Below are positions 42,844 through 44,963 of a stretch of 44,963 bases of DNA, one piece after another. Source of the stretch: Rhodobacter sp. (GTDB lineage Bacteria; Pseudomonadota; Alphaproteobacteria; Rhodobacterales; Rhodobacteraceae); NCBI GenBank assembly GCA_027482795.1, contig JAIXVS010000333.1, forward strand, positions 1-44,963. Direction: 5' to 3'. The notes under the pieces were generated by a model. It saw nothing but the letters and a program-made list of their open reading frames with translations, was not told where the DNA came from and ran no database searches. A program made the translations under genes and the position numbers. Position 1 is the stretch's first letter; the number at the start of each line of letters is the position of its first letter.

Positions 42844-42883
42844 CGCCGTCTTTGGGCGCTTTCGCGGCGCTGGTTGCACACAA

Positions 42884-42912
42884 AAAGGCCGCAAGCAGTG
42901 CTTGCGGCCTTT
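42884..42912. terminator. Bidirectional intrinsic terminator, 13-bp stem
   Basis: AAAGGCCGCAAGC (42884-42896) pairs perfectly with GCTTGCGGCCTTT (42900-42912) over AGT. The A run on one side and T run on the other suit both the membrane-protein gene on plus and the DUF1127 gene on minus. Confidence 0.85.
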
Positions 42913-42942
42913 GCGTCTGGGCGGGATGTTTACCCCTAGGCC

Positions 42943-43149
42943 TTAGCGGCCAATCATCTCGATATCAGCGCGGCACAGGCCGATATCATCCAATTCGCGG
43001 GACGACAGGGCATAAAGTGCGTTGCGTGTTTTGCGGGCGTTGTTCCATGCCACAAATGCGGCAATGGGTTCAGCCACAAATTGTGCGGCGCGGAACATCG
43101 AAACAGCGCCTAGCGGCGCCACGCGTGTGGTCGTCTCATACGATGCCAT
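42943..43149 (-). CDS. DUF1127 (YjiS-like) small protein
   Basis: A 68-residue protein with the DUF1127 core near the C-terminus: a helix NNARKTRNALYALSSRELDDIGLCRADIEMI, holding the family LxxLSxxxLxDIGLxRxDI pattern. The N-terminal half is Thr/Val/Ala-rich. DUF1127 proteins of alphaproteobacteria can be RNA-binding regulators, and some are stress-induced; whether this one is so is not known. AAAGGAT before ATG 43149 sets the start; the frame is open 16 codons further. The upstream spacer holds repeated TGCATG dyads. Confidence 0.9.
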   Translation of the reverse strand: MASYETTTRVAPLGAVSMFRAAQFVAEPIAAFVAWNNARKTRNALYALSSRELDDIGLCRADIEMIGR

Positions 43150-43205
43150 AACGGTTATCCTTTCAAAGTTTTGCAGCAGTGCTGCGGTGATGGTCAACTA
43201 GTATT

Positions 43206-43364
43206 GCTGCATGTGCAAAGCAATGGGGCTGCGCGCATGTCAGCATTGCGCCCATTGCATGACCAATGACTTAATTTTGACACTATTTTTTAAGCAGTTT
43301 GCGAAAAATGGGGGGTATATGTCGCTTTTCACTTGCCGCTGGTCGTATGCTGCATGTGCAGCAT
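43206..43364. repeat. Duplicated GCTGCATGTGCA word, second copy a perfect 18-bp dyad
   Basis: GCTGCATGTGCA occurs at 43206-43217 and 43349-43360 in the DUF1127/ruvC divergent spacer. The second copy lies within ATGCTGCATGTGCAGCAT (43347-43364), a perfect dyad with a 2-nt centre. The first is flanked by TT and AAGCAA, giving a looser dyad. They may be operator sites for a dimeric regulator. A TTGACA lies between them at 43277-43282. Confidence 0.45.
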
Positions 43365-43408
43365 GATCCGCGCGCCCAGCGGCCCCAAAAATTTCATGCT
43401 TGGCGGAT

Positions 43409-43423
43409 GTTCTCTTTTCGTGC
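43409..43423 (+). promoter_or_regulatory. LexA-like box upstream of ruvC
   Basis: GTTCTCTTTTCGTGC fits the alphaproteobacterial SOS box GTTC-N7-GTTC with one mismatch in the second half. It lies 44-58 nt before the ruvC start, and GATAAA at 43430-43435 is a possible -10. Confidence 0.35.
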
Positions 43424-43466
43424 TATTTCGATAAAAAGTGAAATAAGTTTGGGCAAAGGCGGGCAG

Positions 43467-44000
43467 ATGCGGGTTTTGGGAATCGATCCGGGCCTTCGCA
43501 ACCTTGGTTGGGGCGTGATCGATGTGACGGGCGCGCGCCTGACCCATGTCGCAAACGGCATTTGCCACAGCACTGCGGGCGAGGGAGAGGGGGACATGGG
43601 CTTTCGCCTTGCCGATCTGCACAGCCAACTGACCGAAGTGTTTCGCCGTTATGCCCCCGATGCTGCCGCCGTTGAGCATACCTTTGTGAACAAAGACGCC
43701 GTGGCCACGCTGAAACTGGGCCAAGCGCGCGGCGTGGCGCTGCTGGTGCCCGCGCAATTTGGCCTGTCGGTCGGCGAATACGCCCCCAATGCAGTGAAGA
43801 AATGCGTAGTGGGGGTGGGACATGCCGATAAGGGGCAGGTTGAACATATGGTGCGCATTCAGTTGCCGGGGGTGGTAATGGCTGGCCCCGATGCATCTGA
43901 CGCGCTGGCCATTGCCATTTGCCACGCGCATCACATGCAAGCGGCGGGGCGGCTGACGGCGGCCCTGAAAGCGGCAGAATTGCGAAAGGCCGCAGGATGA
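43467..44000 (+). CDS. ruvC: Holliday junction endonuclease RuvC
   Basis: Cleaves Holliday junctions in recombinational repair. The 177-residue protein has the four catalytic acids: Asp7 (GIDPGLRNLGWG), Glu70 (AVEHTFVNKD), and Asp142 and Asp145 (GPDASDALAIA). The length agrees with the family. The start at 43467 follows AAAGGCGGGCAG; the open frame goes 56 codons further but is unrelated. It overlaps ruvA by 4 nt. Confidence 0.95.
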   Translation: MRVLGIDPGLRNLGWGVIDVTGARLTHVANGICHSTAGEGEGDMGFRLADLHSQLTEVFRRYAPDAAAVEHTFVNKDAVATLKLGQARGVALLVPAQFGLSVGEYAPNAVKKCVVGVGHADKGQVEHMVRIQLPGVVMAGPDASDALAIAICHAHHMQAAGRLTAALKAAELRKAAG

Positions 44001-44689
44001 TTGGCAAAATTTCGGGCCGTTTGGATTGGCGCGGCCCTGACCATGTGCTGATTGATGTGCGCGGCGTGGGTTATATTATTTATGTATCCGACCGCACCCT
44101 TGCTGCGATGCCGCCCGTGGGGCAGGCGGTGGCCCTGTTCACCGAACTTGTCGTGCGCGAAGACCTGCTGCAATTGTTCGGCTTTCCTACGATGATTGAA
44201 AAGGAATGGCACAAGCTGCTGACATCGGTGCAGGGCGTTGGCCCCAAGGCCGCCCTTTCGATGATGGGCGCGCTGGGGGCCGAAGGTGTGGCGCGTGCGA
44301 TCAACCTTGGCGACGCGCGCGCGATACAATCGGCCCAAGGCGTGGGGCCGAAACTGGCGCAGCGCGTGATATTGGAACTGAAATCCAAGGCCCCCAGCCT
44401 GATGGCCTTGGGCAGCACCCTGTCGGGCGAGGCTGCGCCCGATGATGCCGATAGCGTGGTGGAAAACCTTATTCCCATGCCCCGTAAACAGGGCAAGCCC
44501 AGCGCCGATGGCGCCGCCAGCGCGGCCCGCGCCAGCGCGATGGCCGATGCGCTATCGGCGCTGACCAACCTTGGCTATGGCACGGGGGACGCCGCCAGTG
44601 CGCTGGCCACGATCACCGCCGATGCGCCGAACTTAGATACCCAATCCCTGATACGCGCCGCCCTAAAGGCGCTTGCGCCGAAGGGGTAG
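43997..44689 (+). CDS. ruvA: Holliday junction branch-migration protein RuvA
   Basis: Binds four-way junctions as a tetramer and loads RuvB. The 230-residue protein has the OB-fold domain (about 1-64, MIGKISGRLDWRGPDHVLIDVRGVGYIIYVS), two helix-hairpin-helix motifs (SVQGVGPKAALSMM and AQGVGPKLAQRVILELKSK), a flexible Ala/Asp-rich linker longer than in E. coli (about 140-180), and the small RuvB-contacting C-terminal domain (ALSALTNLGYGTGDAASAL). It overlaps ruvC by ATGA. The expected ruvB does not follow directly. Confidence 0.95.
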   Translation: MIGKISGRLDWRGPDHVLIDVRGVGYIIYVSDRTLAAMPPVGQAVALFTELVVREDLLQLFGFPTMIEKEWHKLLTSVQGVGPKAALSMMGALGAEGVARAINLGDARAIQSAQGVGPKLAQRVILELKSKAPSLMALGSTLSGEAAPDDADSVVENLIPMPRKQGKPSADGAASAARASAMADALSALTNLGYGTGDAASALATITADAPNLDTQSLIRAALKALAPKG

Positions 44690-44692
44690 GGG

Positions 44693-44963
44693 ATGGAGTT
44701 TAACGACCTTTTGCGCGGGGCAGGGTACGATCTGCGTGACGTAGCCGTGATGCTGCATCAGCCGTCGGTGGCTGGTCAACGCGGTGCGTTGCTGTCCTTG
44801 GTCGATGACCACCCCGAATTGTTTGAGCTATACCAAGACACACACCCCAAAGGGCCAGAAGCGACGCTTAAGTCGCGCAAATACGCCGCCAGTTTTGTGG
44901 TCAATGACTTTGGCGAGGCGCGTTTTGTGGCCATATATCGTGTGCAAGGATGGGTCTATCAAA
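44693..44963 (+). CDS. N-terminal part of an uncharacterised protein, cut by the window end
   Basis: The frame from ATG 44693 is open to the end of the window (90 codons). AAGGGGTAGGGG overlapping the ruvA stop is the ribosome-binding site, and the spacing of 3 nt implies co-translation with ruvA. The sequence (MEFNDLLRGAGYDLRDVAVMLHQPSVAGQRGALLS, then HPELFELYQDTHPKGPEATLKSRKYAASFVV) recalls the N-terminal domain of some proteins annotated as GIY-YIG nuclease family; the nuclease domain itself, if present, would lie outside. Codons such as GTA, CTA, ATA and GGA are commoner than in neighbours. Confidence 0.7.
   Translation, partial: MEFNDLLRGAGYDLRDVAVMLHQPSVAGQRGALLSLVDDHPELFELYQDTHPKGPEATLKSRKYAASFVVNDFGEARFVAIYRVQGWVYQ

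Noticed and set aside
1..44963. tRNA, rRNA, CRISPR arrays or insertion sequences
   Set aside because: No cloverleaf-like segments in the spacers, no spaced direct repeats and no transposase-like frames were seen by eye; a tRNAscan or ISfinder search could overrule this.

Overview
The window looks like a contig from a marine-type alphaproteobacterium of the Rhodobacterales (Rhodobacteraceae/roseobacter group). This is inferred from the GC-rich, GCC/GGC/CGC-heavy codon use, the protein families (phosphatidylcholine synthase, a DUF1127 protein, the DUF484-XerC pair, YcjX/YcjF) and the style of the intergenic G-run hairpins. No rRNA, tRNA, CRISPR array, insertion sequence or prophage was seen. 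Both ends are cut: the left end joins a damaged HAD hydrolase to about 216 nt of unrelated sequence, and the right end stops inside an uncharacterised gene.

Layout. 0.2-3.0 kb: HAD hydrolase fragment, a D,D-carboxypeptidase with a SPOR tail, a small lipoprotein. 3.1-5.1 kb: convergent heme genes hemF and hemE, each preceded by a perfect TGTC-N10-GACA palindrome of the PpsR/CrtJ type. 5.2-8.5 kb: a minus-strand operon tesA-like esterase, FAD-linked oxidase, MFS transporter. 8.5-11.8 kb: divergent ybbA-ybbP ABC exporter genes. 11.9-12.9 kb: iolG behind a GGAA-N6-TTCC operator-like site. 12.9-14.0 kb: a structured convergent spacer followed by a clearly AT-richer orphan gene, the best candidate for recent transfer. 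14.0-16.4 kb: ycjX-ycjF. 16.6-21.2 kb: truA, then the nucleoside salvage genes cdd-deoA-deoB and upp. 21.2-25.3 kb: a SPOR-domain exported protein behind a CtrA-type site, a membrane protein, a DMT transporter and thymidine kinase. 25.5-27.4 kb: a small HTH-like protein and a DEAD-box RNA helicase. 27.8-30.4 kb: two glycosyltransferases, the second fused to a methyltransferase-like domain. 30.6-34.4 kb: ileS with a strong leader hairpin and an EamA transporter. 34.5-37.6 kb: minus-strand run fsa/tal, DUF484, xerC, pcs. 37.6-42.9 kb: priA, msrA, a SAM methyltransferase, prmA and a small membrane protein. 42.9-45.0 kb: a DUF1127 gene, then ruvC-ruvA and a truncated gene where ruvB would be expected.

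Most of the window is housekeeping. The signals most worth following are regulatory and structural: paired PpsR-like sites on two heme genes (hinting at a phototrophic lineage), CtrA-, IolR- and LexA-like sites, a family of four dispersed AAATAyC/G-run/hairpin elements (one oddly placed in a divergent promoter region), a 12-bp-stem hairpin in the ileS leader, a codon-use mosaic inside ileS, the AT-rich orphan gene and the glycosyltransferase-methyltransferase fusion. I did not find a complete new multi-gene system.
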